64,000 bases of DNA from JACPVF01 sp964502095 (lineage in GTDB: Bacteria > Chloroflexota > Anaerolineae > Anaerolineales > Villigracilaceae): the NCBI GenBank assembly GCA_964502095.1, contig CAZCUF010000005.1:1-64000 (forward strand). Reading direction: 5' to 3'. The translations under genes were made by a program, and so were the position numbers. Below the pieces are notes generated by a model. The model made no database searches. It was not told the origin of the DNA and saw only the letters and a list, made by a program, of their open reading frames with translations. This document shows, one piece after another, positions 1-8,823 of this stretch. How positions within the stretch are numbered: position 1 is the first letter of the stretch; each line of letters begins with the position of its first letter.

Positions 1-1881
1 GGCTGTTCCGACAATCCGTATGTCGGTTCGGGCGTGTTGGATGGCAATGGCATCCCATGCGATTTCTTTGCCGATGTCCACATCCGCAAAGCCTTCAGCT
101 ATTCCTTCGACTGGGACACCTTCATCGACGATGTGTACAAAGGCGAGGCTGTTCAATCGTTGGAACTGTCCCTGCCCGGCATGGTTGGCTACGATCCCAA
201 TGCGCCTCATTACACCTTTGATCTCGATAAAGCCAAATCCGAGTTCGAGGCCTCCACGCTGAAATCGCCCGATGGCAAGAGCGTAATGGATGTCGGTTTC
301 CGCATTCAGATGCTCTACAATCAGGGCAACACCACCCGCCAGACTGTAGCCGAGATTCTCGCTGGTAGCCTGTCCCAGGTCAACGACAAGTTCTCAGTTG
401 AGACCCTGGGCCTGCCGTGGCCGGCTTACCTGGCCGCCCAGCGCGCTGGCAGAATTCCGATCATGACCGGCGGCTGGCTCGAGGATATCCACGACCCGTC
501 CAACTGGTATCAGCCTTACACCGTTGGTGCGTATGGCGGCCGCCAGAATATGCCGGCAGACCTGCAAGCTCAGTTCAAACCGCTCCTGGATCAGGGTGTT
601 GGTTCCACCGATCCGGCTACGCGCGCTGCGGTCTATCAGCAGATCAATCAACTCTATTACGATCAAGTTCCCGGCACGCCGCTCGTGCTGGCAACCAGCC
701 ACGGCTTCCAGCAACACTGGGTGCAGGGCCTGATCCGTAACCCGATCTTCCCCGGTGTTTATTACTATACGATCTCCAAAGCGGCCGGCGCCAAGAACCC
801 GACCACCTTCACCGAAGCCACCTTTGGTGACACTGATACGTTGGATCCCGCTCTGGCTTACGATACCGCCAGCGCTGAGGTGATCCAGAACATTTACCAG
901 ACCCTGGTCTTCTACGATGGTGACAAACCGGGCGCCTTCGTTCCGATGTTGGCGGCTTCCATGCCCACCGTCTCTGAAGATGGCAAGACCTTCACCTTCA
1001 CCCTGCGCCAGGGCTTGAAGTTCTCGAACGGCGATCCTCTGACCGCTTCGGATGTGGCCTTCTCCTTCGAGCGCGGTTTGTTGCAGGGCGGCGGCGTTTC
1101 CCCGCAGTGGCTGCTCGCCGAACCGTTCTTCGGTGTAGGCAATCAGGATGTGGCCCAGATGGTCGACTCCAGCGGCGCTCTCGTGGATGATCCCGAGAAC
1201 CTGCAGAAGGCCGATCCTGCCAAACTGAAAGAGGTTTGCGAGAACCTGAAGACGCAGTTCGTCGTTGACGACACTGCCGGAACCGTTGCCATGACCCTCG
1301 CTCAGCCGTGGGGTCCGTTCCTCGCCACCATCGCCCAAAGTTGGGGCTCGATCATGAGCGCCAAGTGGGTTGCCGACAACGGTGGTTGGGATGGCTCCTG
1401 CGATACTTGGCAGAAGTTCTATGGCATTCAGTCCGCCGATGACCCGCTGTCCAAGGTTGCCATGGGCTCCGGCCCGTTCGTTCTCGATCACTGGACTCCG
1501 GGCACCGAGACCGTTCTGACCAAGAACCCCAACTACTGGGGTGATGCGCCCAAGCTCGATCGTGTGGTCATCCAGCAAATTAACGAATGGGGCACTCGCT
1601 TTGCTGAACTGCAAGCTGGTGACGCCGATCTGGCGGCTGTTCCGGTTGAAAACCGCGCGCAGGCCGATGCGTTGGTTGGACACATCAGTGTCTTCGATAC
1701 CAGCACCGGCTCTTATGGACCCCTGCAAGCCGTCTGCGGTTACGATAGCTCCAAGCTTGGCGCCGCCAAGTTCACAGTCTGCGCCGCTGGCCAGACCGGA
1801 ACCGGCGGCCCATTGGATGTCTTCATCGGACTGCCCGGCCTTAGCATGGATGTGATCCTCTATAACTTCGCGATCAAATAA
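1..1881 (+). CDS. Peptide-type ABC transporter substrate-binding protein (SBP_bac_5), 5' partial, 1.5-copy architecture
   Basis: The reading frame is open from base 1, so the start lies upstream of the window. The first ~260 codons match the C-terminal half of an extracytoplasmic family 5 binding protein and reach the usual family end (YYTISK, near nt 762-780). Translation continues through a short AAGAKNP linker into what looks like the N-terminal half of the same family (TLDPALAYD, then FTFTLRQGLKFSNGDPLTASDVAFSF). It stops after ILYNFAIK, in the middle of the expected domain. Binding of peptides or similar solutes outside the membrane is inferred from the family and from the permeases that follow. 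Family assignment is firm. Whether the second half-domain is functional is unknown. Confidence 0.85.
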   Translation, partial: GCSDNPYVGSGVLDGNGIPCDFFADVHIRKAFSYSFDWDTFIDDVYKGEAVQSLELSLPGMVGYDPNAPHYTFDLDKAKSEFEASTLKSPDGKSVMDVGFRIQMLYNQGNTTRQTVAEILAGSLSQVNDKFSVETLGLPWPAYLAAQRAGRIPIMTGGWLEDIHDPSNWYQPYTVGAYGGRQNMPADLQAQFKPLLDQGVGSTDPATRAAVYQQINQLYYDQVPGTPLVLATSHGFQQHWVQGLIRNPIFPGVYYYTISKAAGAKNPTTFTEATFGDTDTLDPALAYDTASAEVIQNIYQTLVFYDGDKPGAFVPMLAASMPTVSEDGKTFTFTLRQGLKFSNGDPLTASDVAFSFERGLLQGGGVSPQWLLAEPFFGVGNQDVAQMVDSSGALVDDPENLQKADPAKLKEVCENLKTQFVVDDTAGTVAMTLAQPWGPFLATIAQSWGSIMSAKWVADNGGWDGSCDTWQKFYGIQSADDPLSKVAMGSGPFVLDHWTPGTETVLTKNPNYWGDAPKLDRVVIQQINEWGTRFAELQAGDADLAAVPVENRAQADALVGHISVFDTSTGSYGPLQAVCGYDSSKLGAAKFTVCAAGQTGTGGPLDVFIGLPGLSMDVILYNFAIK

Positions 1882-1901
1882 GATCACGTAGTCTGTACGT
1901 C

Positions 1902-1945
1902 ATGTGCGGGGGCCGCAAGGCCCCCGCACATTCCCATGTTTTTTT
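1902..1945 (+). terminator. Strong hairpin after the first binding-protein gene
   Basis: A perfect 13-bp stem at 1902-1914 and 1919-1931 encloses a GCAA tetraloop. After a short spacer comes a run of seven T (1939-1945). It lies between the binding-protein stop and the permease start at 2017, so it can act as an intercistronic terminator or as a stabiliser giving more binding protein than permease. Confidence 0.8.
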
Positions 1946-2016
1946 CAACCGAATGAATTGAAAAGCCTTTTTAGTTCTGTTCGGTTGGAAAGGACAAAGT
2001 TCAGGAGACAGCTACT

Positions 2017-3081
2017 ATGCTTAACTACATAATCCGCCGTTTATTGCTTGTGCCGGTTCTGCTGTTTGGAGTGACGGTACTGATCTTCGGAATGTTGCAG
2101 TTCCTGAGCCCGGTGGAACGCTCGGCTTTATATGTGCGCGACATTCCCAAGAATGAAAACGCCATCAATGGGATCATCAAGCAGTATGGGCTCGATAAAC
2201 CCATCTACGTTCAATATTGGCAGTGGCTGGTCGGTCGTTTCAACCCAATCGAGGGAAAGCGCGTTGGTGGCATCCTCTTCGGCGACTTCGGCTATTCCCG
2301 CACCGCGTCCACGCCGGTGGCAGATTTGATCCGCAACCGTTTCCCGAACACGCTGGACCTCACTATATGGGCGGTGGCGCCGGTAATTCTCGTTGGCATT
2401 TGGCTCGGAGTTCAAGCGGCGGTTCACCAGAACGGATTTATCGACCAGGCGGCCAGAATCTTTAGCATCGTTGGAACCTCGTTTCCGACATTCGTCTTTG
2501 GCCTGCTGATGCTCATGATCTTTTACGCCAACCTGCAATGGTTCCCGCCGGGCAGGGTTTCGGATTGGGCCAATCAGGTCATATTCTCCGATAGTTTTCA
2601 CCACTACACCTATTTACTGACCTTCGACTCCCTGCTCAACGGCCGCTTTGATATTTTCTGGGATGCCCTGCGTCACATGCTTATGCCCATTCTCACCCTG
2701 TCCTACATTAGCTGGGCTGTTTTTGTGCGCGTCACACGCTCTTCGATGCTGGAAACTCTGCGCCAGGAGTATGTAGTGACCGCCCGCGCAAAAGGATTGC
2801 CTGAAAGTGTCGTGGTCAATAAACACGCCAAACCCAATGCCATGATTCCGGTGGTTACATTGGCGGGTTTTCAAGTGATCGGCCTGCTGGGCGGTGTGGT
2901 CATCACTGAAACCGTGTTCAACTATCCGGGGATCGGCCAGGCGGCGGCCAATGCGGCGGCGCAATTGGATGTGATCACTGTTCTGGGATTTGCCGTTTTC
3001 AACGGCCTGATCCTGATCGTTGCGAATCTGGTGGTTGATGTGTTATACGCGTTCGTTGACCCGCGCGTGCGCTTATCCTAG
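2017..3081 (+). CDS. ABC transporter permease, DppB/OppB type
   Basis: This 354-residue inner-membrane permease begins with the family's typical N-terminus (YIIRRLLLVPVLLFGVTVLIF), has about six hydrophobic segments, and ends in the usual VDPRVRLS tail. The EAA-type cytoplasmic loop is visible around VTARAKGLPESVVVNKHAKPN, where the ATPases dock. An AGGAG-like site precedes the ATG. It should pair with the next gene to form the channel of a peptide or related-solute importer, with the ATPases at 8.8-10.9 kb. The substrate cannot be told from sequence. Confidence 0.93.
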   Translation: MLNYIIRRLLLVPVLLFGVTVLIFGMLQFLSPVERSALYVRDIPKNENAINGIIKQYGLDKPIYVQYWQWLVGRFNPIEGKRVGGILFGDFGYSRTASTPVADLIRNRFPNTLDLTIWAVAPVILVGIWLGVQAAVHQNGFIDQAARIFSIVGTSFPTFVFGLLMLMIFYANLQWFPPGRVSDWANQVIFSDSFHHYTYLLTFDSLLNGRFDIFWDALRHMLMPILTLSYISWAVFVRVTRSSMLETLRQEYVVTARAKGLPESVVVNKHAKPNAMIPVVTLAGFQVIGLLGGVVITETVFNYPGIGQAAANAAAQLDVITVLGFAVFNGLILIVANLVVDVLYAFVDPRVRLS

Positions 3082-3090
3082 GAGGCTCGA

Positions 3091-4137
3091 ATGGCCGAAA
3101 CAAGCAATATTCCCGCTGGTGACAATAACCTGTTGCGCGAAGCGACGCCCTTGCGTGAGATCGGACGGTTCGAGCGTTTTCTTGGCCCCGATAATTATCG
3201 CATTGTAACCGGACTGCTTAAAACGCCCGCTTCCGTTTTGGGTTTTATCCTGATCATCCTGTTCATCTTCATTGCCCTGGCCGCGCCGTTGATCATTCCG
3301 CCCACTACGCCCAACGATCCTTATAAGATTCCGCGCGATGGGTTTTCCTCCGAGCCCCAACCGATGTTCTCGGATTGGAATCGCAACGCGCCGCCTCTGC
3401 CCTTCTGGTGGAAATCGATCATGAAGACCGATCACTGGGTGCATATTCTGGGCACCTCCCAGGGCCAGTATGATGTTTTCTATGGAATCGTCTGGGGTAC
3501 GCGTACGGCCTTCAAGACCGGTTTTATTGTTGTGGTGGCTACTTTCATTATTGGCGTTGTGGTTGGATCGGTCTCAGCCTATTATGGCGGCGCAGTGGAT
3601 AATATCATCATGCGCATCGTGGACGTGTTCCTGACTCTGCCGTTCATTCTCGCGGCGTTGATCCTCGCGGCTGTGCTTACACCCAAGATGGGAAAGAGTC
3701 TGATTCCCGCCACGATTGCGCTGATCACGTTTGGCTGGATGGGATATTCGCGCATTATCCGCGGGGATATCCTTTCCATTAAGGAGCGCGATTACGTGAT
3801 GGCCGCCCGCGTGATCGGCGTGAAAGACTCGCGCATCCTTTTCCGGCACATCATCCCGAATGCCATCTTCCCCACTTTGGTGCTGGCCTCGCTGGCCATC
3901 GGCGATGTGGTGCTTTCCTTCGCGGCGCTCTCCTTCCTCGGAATTGGCACAGCCCTCGGCTATGCGGATTGGGGACAAGTGCTTTCCTTTGCCCGAAACT
4001 GGATCACCAGTTTGAATACATACTGGTACATCATCGTATGGCCGGGCCTGACTTTGGTGTTATTTGTGATGGGCTGGAACCTGGTGGGCGACGCTTTGCG
4101 CGATGTTCTCGACCCGCGCATGCGCGGCAAATCCTGA
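3091..4137 (+). CDS. ABC transporter permease, DppC/OppC type
   Basis: A 348-residue permease of the DppC/OppC family starting 9 bp after the upstream stop, with AGGAGG just before the ATG. The hydrophilic N-terminus leads into a first membrane segment, a periplasmic stretch, then the permease core with the EAA loop (AARVIGVKDSRILFRHIIPN). It ends with the family signature LRDVLDPRMRG. It is the second half of the transmembrane channel and is evidently co-transcribed with the preceding permease. Confidence 0.93.
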   Translation: MAETSNIPAGDNNLLREATPLREIGRFERFLGPDNYRIVTGLLKTPASVLGFILIILFIFIALAAPLIIPPTTPNDPYKIPRDGFSSEPQPMFSDWNRNAPPLPFWWKSIMKTDHWVHILGTSQGQYDVFYGIVWGTRTAFKTGFIVVVATFIIGVVVGSVSAYYGGAVDNIIMRIVDVFLTLPFILAALILAAVLTPKMGKSLIPATIALITFGWMGYSRIIRGDILSIKERDYVMAARVIGVKDSRILFRHIIPNAIFPTLVLASLAIGDVVLSFAALSFLGIGTALGYADWGQVLSFARNWITSLNTYWYIIVWPGLTLVLFVMGWNLVGDALRDVLDPRMRGKS

Positions 4138-4140
4138 CCT

Positions 4141-4830
4141 GTGCGAACAAAAGTCCTATTCAGAATTGTTCTGATCTCTTTGGGAATAGCGCTGCTCACC
4201 GCAGCGCTATTCTTCGATAGCGGGATCGCGGTGAATCATGTTCCGCAAACTGCGGCTACGCCAACTGTGGATCGCCTCGCAGAACCCACTTTACCCGCCG
4301 CGCCTTCGCAAGCCGACCGCGGCGCGCAAGTCTATTGGCTGTCCTGCCTGCCGTGCCACGGCGACCGCGGCCAGGGATTGACCGATGAATTCCGGCAAGT
4401 GTATCCGCCTGAGGATCAAAATTGCTGGACTGCGGGCTGTCACGGTAAGCGCCCCTATGTCAATGGGTTTACTCTGCCCACTGCGATCCCGGGGTTGATC
4501 GGCCCGGGCCTGTTGCAAAACTTCCAGACTGCGGCCAACCTGCAAGTCTTTATCAAACAGGCCATGCCGTTCTGGAAACCGGGCAGTTTGAGCGACCAAG
4601 AGTCGTGGGAGGTGACGGCTTTCCTTCTGCGGCAAAATGGACTGTGGGATGCGCGGACGGAACTCAACGCGTCCAACGCGGACCAGATCAAGGTCGGCGG
4701 AGCCGCGGCGGGTTCCCCTTCCCAGCCGATTCCGTTTCTGCACCTTGCATCTGTCATCCTCGCGGCTATTGTTCTTCTTCTGGCGCTGTTTCTTCTTTTC
4801 CGCTTCATCTCTCGAAAGCCTTCCTCATAA
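4141..4830 (+). CDS. Membrane-anchored cytochrome c family protein
   Basis: A 229-residue protein with GTG start 3 bp after the permease stop. An N-terminal hydrophobic segment (about 7-26) is followed by an extracytoplasmic domain with a canonical heme c site (C69-x2-C72-H73), a nearby second motif C95-x4-C100-H101, and a possible axial methionine at 142. A second hydrophobic segment lies at about 203-222, so the domain is tethered at both ends. The role is electron transfer by family. Which partner it serves is unknown, and its place inside a peptide-transport operon is odd. C95/C100 could bind a second heme through an atypical CX4CH site or form a disulfide. Confidence 0.8.
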   Translation: MRTKVLFRIVLISLGIALLTAALFFDSGIAVNHVPQTAATPTVDRLAEPTLPAAPSQADRGAQVYWLSCLPCHGDRGQGLTDEFRQVYPPEDQNCWTAGCHGKRPYVNGFTLPTAIPGLIGPGLLQNFQTAANLQVFIKQAMPFWKPGSLSDQESWEVTAFLLRQNGLWDARTELNASNADQIKVGGAAAGSPSQPIPFLHLASVILAAIVLLLALFLLFRFISRKPSS

Positions 4831-4865
4831 ATTTGCCGAAACAACACGCAGTGGGTCTCTACCTG

Positions 4866-4871
4866 TATAAT
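4866..4871 (+). promoter_or_regulatory. -10 box upstream of the second binding protein
   Basis: A perfect TATAAT sits 33 nt before the ATG at 4904. No convincing -35 hexamer lies 16-18 nt upstream, so only the -10 element is claimed. It would let the downstream binding-protein genes be transcribed independently of the permease block. Confidence 0.5.
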
Positions 4872-4903
4872 GGGCGCACCGTTTTGGAAAGAAGGGATGA
4901 GTC

Positions 4904-6838
4904 ATGATGTTTCGTAAGAATCTGATGATCCTTGCAGGGTTCACGCTGGTCATCGCGGCTTGCGGGCTTCCGGCGGTATCGGCCCAGCCAACCTCCGCGC
5001 CCACGGCGACATTACCGCCTGCCCCCACTTCCACACCTGCACCGCGCACATTGACGGTTTGCCTCGGCGAGGAACCGAATACCTTGTATCCGTTTGGCCA
5101 GCCGAATGCGGCAGGGCGAAGTGTGTTGGCCGCGCTGGACGATGGCCCGATCGATAACGTGGATTATGTATATCAGCCGGTTATTCTGACTCAACTGCCT
5201 TCATTTGCAAATGGCGATGCACAGATCGCCAAAGTCACAGTGAAATCGGGCGACTCAGTAGTGGATGCCAGCGGAAATCTCGTAACTCTTTCCACCGGCG
5301 TAAAAGTACATCCCGCCGGATGCCGCGCCGATGATTGTGTCATCACCTATGACGGCACAGGCACGCTCGAAATGGATCAAATGGTGGTGACATTTCGCCT
5401 GCGCCCGGATATCGCCTGGTCGGACGGCACACCGCTCACTGCAGACGATTCGGTCTATGGCTATCAGCTCGCTTCCGACGCGGCCACGCCCGGTTCCACG
5501 TATTTGACGGATCGCACGCAAAATTATGAAGCCGCCGACGCGGTCACCGTGCAATGGTGGGGCAAGCCCGGTTTTTTTGACGCCACTTATTCCCTTAATT
5601 TTTGGACTCCCGCGCCCAAACATTTGTGGGGCAAATTCCCTGCCGCGGATCTATTGAAGACCGATCTTTCAGCGCGTATGCCGATGGGCTGGGGTCCGTA
5701 TATCCTTCAGGAATGGCTCCCGCAGGATCACATTACCCTGATCAAGAATCCCAAGTACTTTCGCGCCGCGGATGGCTATCCCAAATTCGATACACTTGTT
5801 TTCCGCTTCATCGCGGACCCGAACTCGGCCATCTCCGAACTGGCCGCGGGCCGTTGTGACGTGCTCGATCCAACGGTTCCTCTGGATGGCCAGGCCGACC
5901 TGCTTCTGCAAATGCAACAAAGCGGACAGCTCAAAGCCTCCTTCGTTTCGGGCATGACCATCGAATGGCTGGGCCTCGGCATCAAGCCCGCTTCCTATGA
6001 CGATGGCTACGATACGTTGTATGCCAAAGACCGCCCCGATATTTTCGGCGATGTGCGTACGCGCCAGGCCGTCGCGTATTGTCTCGACCGCAAGAAAGTC
6101 GTTGATACGGTTCTCTTTGGTCTCACTAGCGTGCCGAATACTTTTCTGCCCGTTGATCATCCGCTTTACGAAGAGGCCGCGGCCAATTATCCGTTCGACC
6201 CGGCCAGCGGAATCAAACTGCTCAGTGACGCCGGTTGGAAGGATATCGATGGCAACCCGGCTACACCGCTTCGGGCTGTGGCCGTCAAAAATGTGCCCGC
6301 GGGTACGCCGCTCCTCTTGAACTATTACACCACCTCCGCTACACAACGCCGGCAGGTGGTGGATATTCTCACGCAATCGCTGGCGCAATGCGGCATTGGT
6401 GTGAACGCGCAATATTTTTCGCAGAACGATTTATACGCGCCCGGGCCGGAGGGTCCGCTCTTTGGCCGCCGCTTTGATCTGATCGAATATGCCATGGGAG
6501 TTAGAGGCAGTCAGCCGCCTTGCGATTGGTTCACAGCCTCTGAAATCCCCACCGCCAAAAATCATTGGATCGGTACGAATATTACGGGTTATTCCAATCC
6601 CGATTTCGATTCAGCCTGCGCCGCGGCACAACAATCCCTGCCGGACGAAGCCGCGTACGCCGCCTCGTATCATCAAACCGAGGAATTATTCGCCAGTGAC
6701 CTCCCGGCTATCCCGCTTTATTTTCGCCTGCAGGCCGCGGCCTCCCGCGCCGATTTCTGTCACTTCGACCTCGACCCCTCGGCAGACGCAATGTGGAATA
6801 TCGAAGCCTTCGACTACGGCCCCACCTGCCAGCAATAA
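4904..6838 (+). CDS. ABC transporter substrate-binding lipoprotein (SBP_bac_5)
   Basis: A 644-residue binding protein. The signal peptide ends in a lipobox (LVIAAC, Cys20), followed by a Thr/Pro/Ala-rich spacer and a family 5 domain (WSDGTPLTADDSVYGYQL, and TRQAVAYCLDRKKVVD in lobe II). It is longer than E. coli OppA and Cys-rich near the C-terminus. It should be lipid-anchored outside the membrane and deliver a peptide-like or oligosaccharide-like solute. Purines of GAAGGG precede the ATG. It belongs to the transporter cluster, but the specificity is not visible. Confidence 0.9.
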   Translation: MMFRKNLMILAGFTLVIAACGLPAVSAQPTSAPTATLPPAPTSTPAPRTLTVCLGEEPNTLYPFGQPNAAGRSVLAALDDGPIDNVDYVYQPVILTQLPSFANGDAQIAKVTVKSGDSVVDASGNLVTLSTGVKVHPAGCRADDCVITYDGTGTLEMDQMVVTFRLRPDIAWSDGTPLTADDSVYGYQLASDAATPGSTYLTDRTQNYEAADAVTVQWWGKPGFFDATYSLNFWTPAPKHLWGKFPAADLLKTDLSARMPMGWGPYILQEWLPQDHITLIKNPKYFRAADGYPKFDTLVFRFIADPNSAISELAAGRCDVLDPTVPLDGQADLLLQMQQSGQLKASFVSGMTIEWLGLGIKPASYDDGYDTLYAKDRPDIFGDVRTRQAVAYCLDRKKVVDTVLFGLTSVPNTFLPVDHPLYEEAAANYPFDPASGIKLLSDAGWKDIDGNPATPLRAVAVKNVPAGTPLLLNYYTTSATQRRQVVDILTQSLAQCGIGVNAQYFSQNDLYAPGPEGPLFGRRFDLIEYAMGVRGSQPPCDWFTASEIPTAKNHWIGTNITGYSNPDFDSACAAAQQSLPDEAAYAASYHQTEELFASDLPAIPLYFRLQAAASRADFCHFDLDPSADAMWNIEAFDYGPTCQQ

Positions 6839-6841
6839 AGA

Positions 6842-8773
6842 ATGCGACGTTTTCTCCCGATTATTATCTTGTGGACGCTGTTGCTCGCGTCATGTTCTGA
6901 ACCTGCGCCCGCTCCCGCGACAAAAAGCGAATCTGCCCCCGCGGCGAATCCCACGACCGTTCCATCCGCCGAGGAGATTCGCTTTGCATTGGTGGGCCAG
7001 CCGAAAGAAGTTAACGTCTGGTCGCTGTTCGATGAGAGCGGCGCGAGCTACGCTAACTATGCACTGCGCGCCGACACGTACCCCAGCTTGTATCGTCTCT
7101 CGATTCCCAGCCGCACATTCGAACCTTACCTTGCCGATGGCATGCCTTCGGTTGTAACCCAGGAGGGATCGTTCTACATCGCGATGGTAAAGCTCAAGCC
7201 CGGCCTGAAATGGAACGACGGTTCGCCGCTCACCGCGTACGATGTGGCCTTCACCGTCAATGCCGCGCTTAGCTATCACCTCAGCCTCGATTGGAACTCG
7301 GCCTACGACCCGAACATTCTCGATCATGCCCAGGCAACGGATAATTTCACGGTTAAATTTCTTTTCAAGGCGCCGTTTACGGTTGCAAATTGGCAATACG
7401 GCGCTTTGCAGGGTCCCGTTGTAAGCCGTAATTTTTGGGCTTCAAAATTGATCGATTCAGAGCGCCTGCTTCCCGGGCCCGATCTGACCGCCCCGCTAAC
7501 CCAGACTCAAGCGGACGCGAATCGATTGCAGGCTGATATCAATGAATGGAACAGCCAGCTTTTGAAGCTGAGTCCGGCCTCGAAAGATTATAGCGACTTG
7601 AGTTTGCGCATCAGCAAAAATCAAGATCAACTTAATTCACTTTGGACCCGGATCGATAAGTTAAGCGGTGAGTACAACGCCGATCTATCCGCGGCGCGCA
7701 ACTCCTTGTTTGCCTTGCGCGATGACGATGAACCGACCTTCGGACCTTTTTTACGCGCCACAGTGGACGACCAGATTTATACGCGCCGGGCGGATTCGTC
7801 CTATCCGTTCGATCAGCCGCATGTTGACCGGGCTGTATATCAAATTTTTCCCGATGAGGCCGCCGCGGTCAAAGCGTGGCAGGCTGGCCGGGTCAATGTG
7901 ATTCTTGTTCAGCACGGTTTATCCTCTGCCAGCGGAATCGCCTCGTTGACGACGAATGCGGACAGCAGTGCGCGTTTTCTGGCGTTCAATCCCAGGCGCG
8001 TGGAGTTGACGGACCCGATCTTGCACCGCGCTCTGGAGTGTATGATCGATCGTCAGGCGCTCGCGGATATGGCTTTACAGAAGAATGCGATTCCGTTGAG
8101 TACGTTTGTTTTACCCGGCAATCCCAGCTGGCTGAATGTGAACGTACATTCAACGTGCACAAATATGAATGCATCCGAACGTTTGCAAAAAGCGGTGGAT
8201 ATGCTTAGAACTGCCGGCTACCGATGGAAGCGCGAACCGACAACTCAACAAGCTGGTGAGGGACTCATCTTGCCCGGCGGCGTGACGTTCCCGCCGATCA
8301 CTTTATTGACGCCGAAAAAGGAGATCGAGCCTCTACGGGCGGCGGCGGCAGATTACATCGTCAAGCAGGCGCAATGGCTTGGCCTGCCATTGAGCGAACA
8401 TCTGACCGATGCGGAAAGTATTCGCTATGCGGTTTACAGCAGTGGCGATTACGATCTGGCGCTTCTTGGCTGGCGGTTGAGTGAATATCCTGCGTATTTA
8501 TGCGCTTGGTTTCAGCCGCCGAGTCCGTTCGTGTATAACGGGGACAAGTTCAAGTCCGCGTGTGAGACGTTGAATTCAACCGCCGATCTTGTCACCGCGC
8601 AGAGCGCCGCCCTGGATGCGCAGTCCGCGTTGATGTCCGATTTACCGTTCATCCCGTTGTATGAGGATGTAATCCGCGACGCGCAGAGCGGTTTCGATTA
8701 TCCGTTTCAAAATATACTGGACGGAATTTCCGGCGTGTACGGCGCGCCTGCACTGGCAGTTCGCGCACCGTGA
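6842..8773 (+). CDS. ABC transporter substrate-binding lipoprotein with coiled-coil insertion
   Basis: A 643-residue lipoprotein (lipobox LLASC, Cys18) starting 3 bp after the preceding gene, so translation is probably coupled. The N-terminal lobe has the family 5 signature (WNDGSPLTAYDVAFTVNAAL). Between about residues 215 and 295 there is a hydrophilic, Gln/Leu/Asp-rich helical stretch (for example LQADINEWNSQLLKL) that looks like a coiled coil and is not usual in the family. Lobe II resumes with ILHRALECMIDRQALADMAL. It is the third binding protein of one transporter cluster, so several may share one channel. Confidence 0.85.
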   Translation: MRRFLPIIILWTLLLASCSEPAPAPATKSESAPAANPTTVPSAEEIRFALVGQPKEVNVWSLFDESGASYANYALRADTYPSLYRLSIPSRTFEPYLADGMPSVVTQEGSFYIAMVKLKPGLKWNDGSPLTAYDVAFTVNAALSYHLSLDWNSAYDPNILDHAQATDNFTVKFLFKAPFTVANWQYGALQGPVVSRNFWASKLIDSERLLPGPDLTAPLTQTQADANRLQADINEWNSQLLKLSPASKDYSDLSLRISKNQDQLNSLWTRIDKLSGEYNADLSAARNSLFALRDDDEPTFGPFLRATVDDQIYTRRADSSYPFDQPHVDRAVYQIFPDEAAAVKAWQAGRVNVILVQHGLSSASGIASLTTNADSSARFLAFNPRRVELTDPILHRALECMIDRQALADMALQKNAIPLSTFVLPGNPSWLNVNVHSTCTNMNASERLQKAVDMLRTAGYRWKREPTTQQAGEGLILPGGVTFPPITLLTPKKEIEPLRAAAADYIVKQAQWLGLPLSEHLTDAESIRYAVYSSGDYDLALLGWRLSEYPAYLCAWFQPPSPFVYNGDKFKSACETLNSTADLVTAQSAALDAQSALMSDLPFIPLYEDVIRDAQSGFDYPFQNILDGISGVYGAPALAVRAP

Positions 8774-8791
8774 AAATTTTAAAGAAACAGT

Positions 8792-8797
8792 TATAAT
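8792..8797 (+). promoter_or_regulatory. -10 box upstream of the ATPase genes
   Basis: A perfect TATAAT lies 26 nt before the GTG start at 8824, inside the gap between the third binding protein and the first ATPase. The -35 region is poor, so this may be a weak internal promoter. Confidence 0.4.
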
Positions 8798-8823
8798 CAG
8801 ACATTCCTTTTCAGGAGTTGCCC

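Noticed and set aside
394..1887. 497-codon open frame on the minus strand
   Set aside because: It is antisense to the strongly conserved binding protein, has no ribosome binding site and has a composition typical of a shadow frame.
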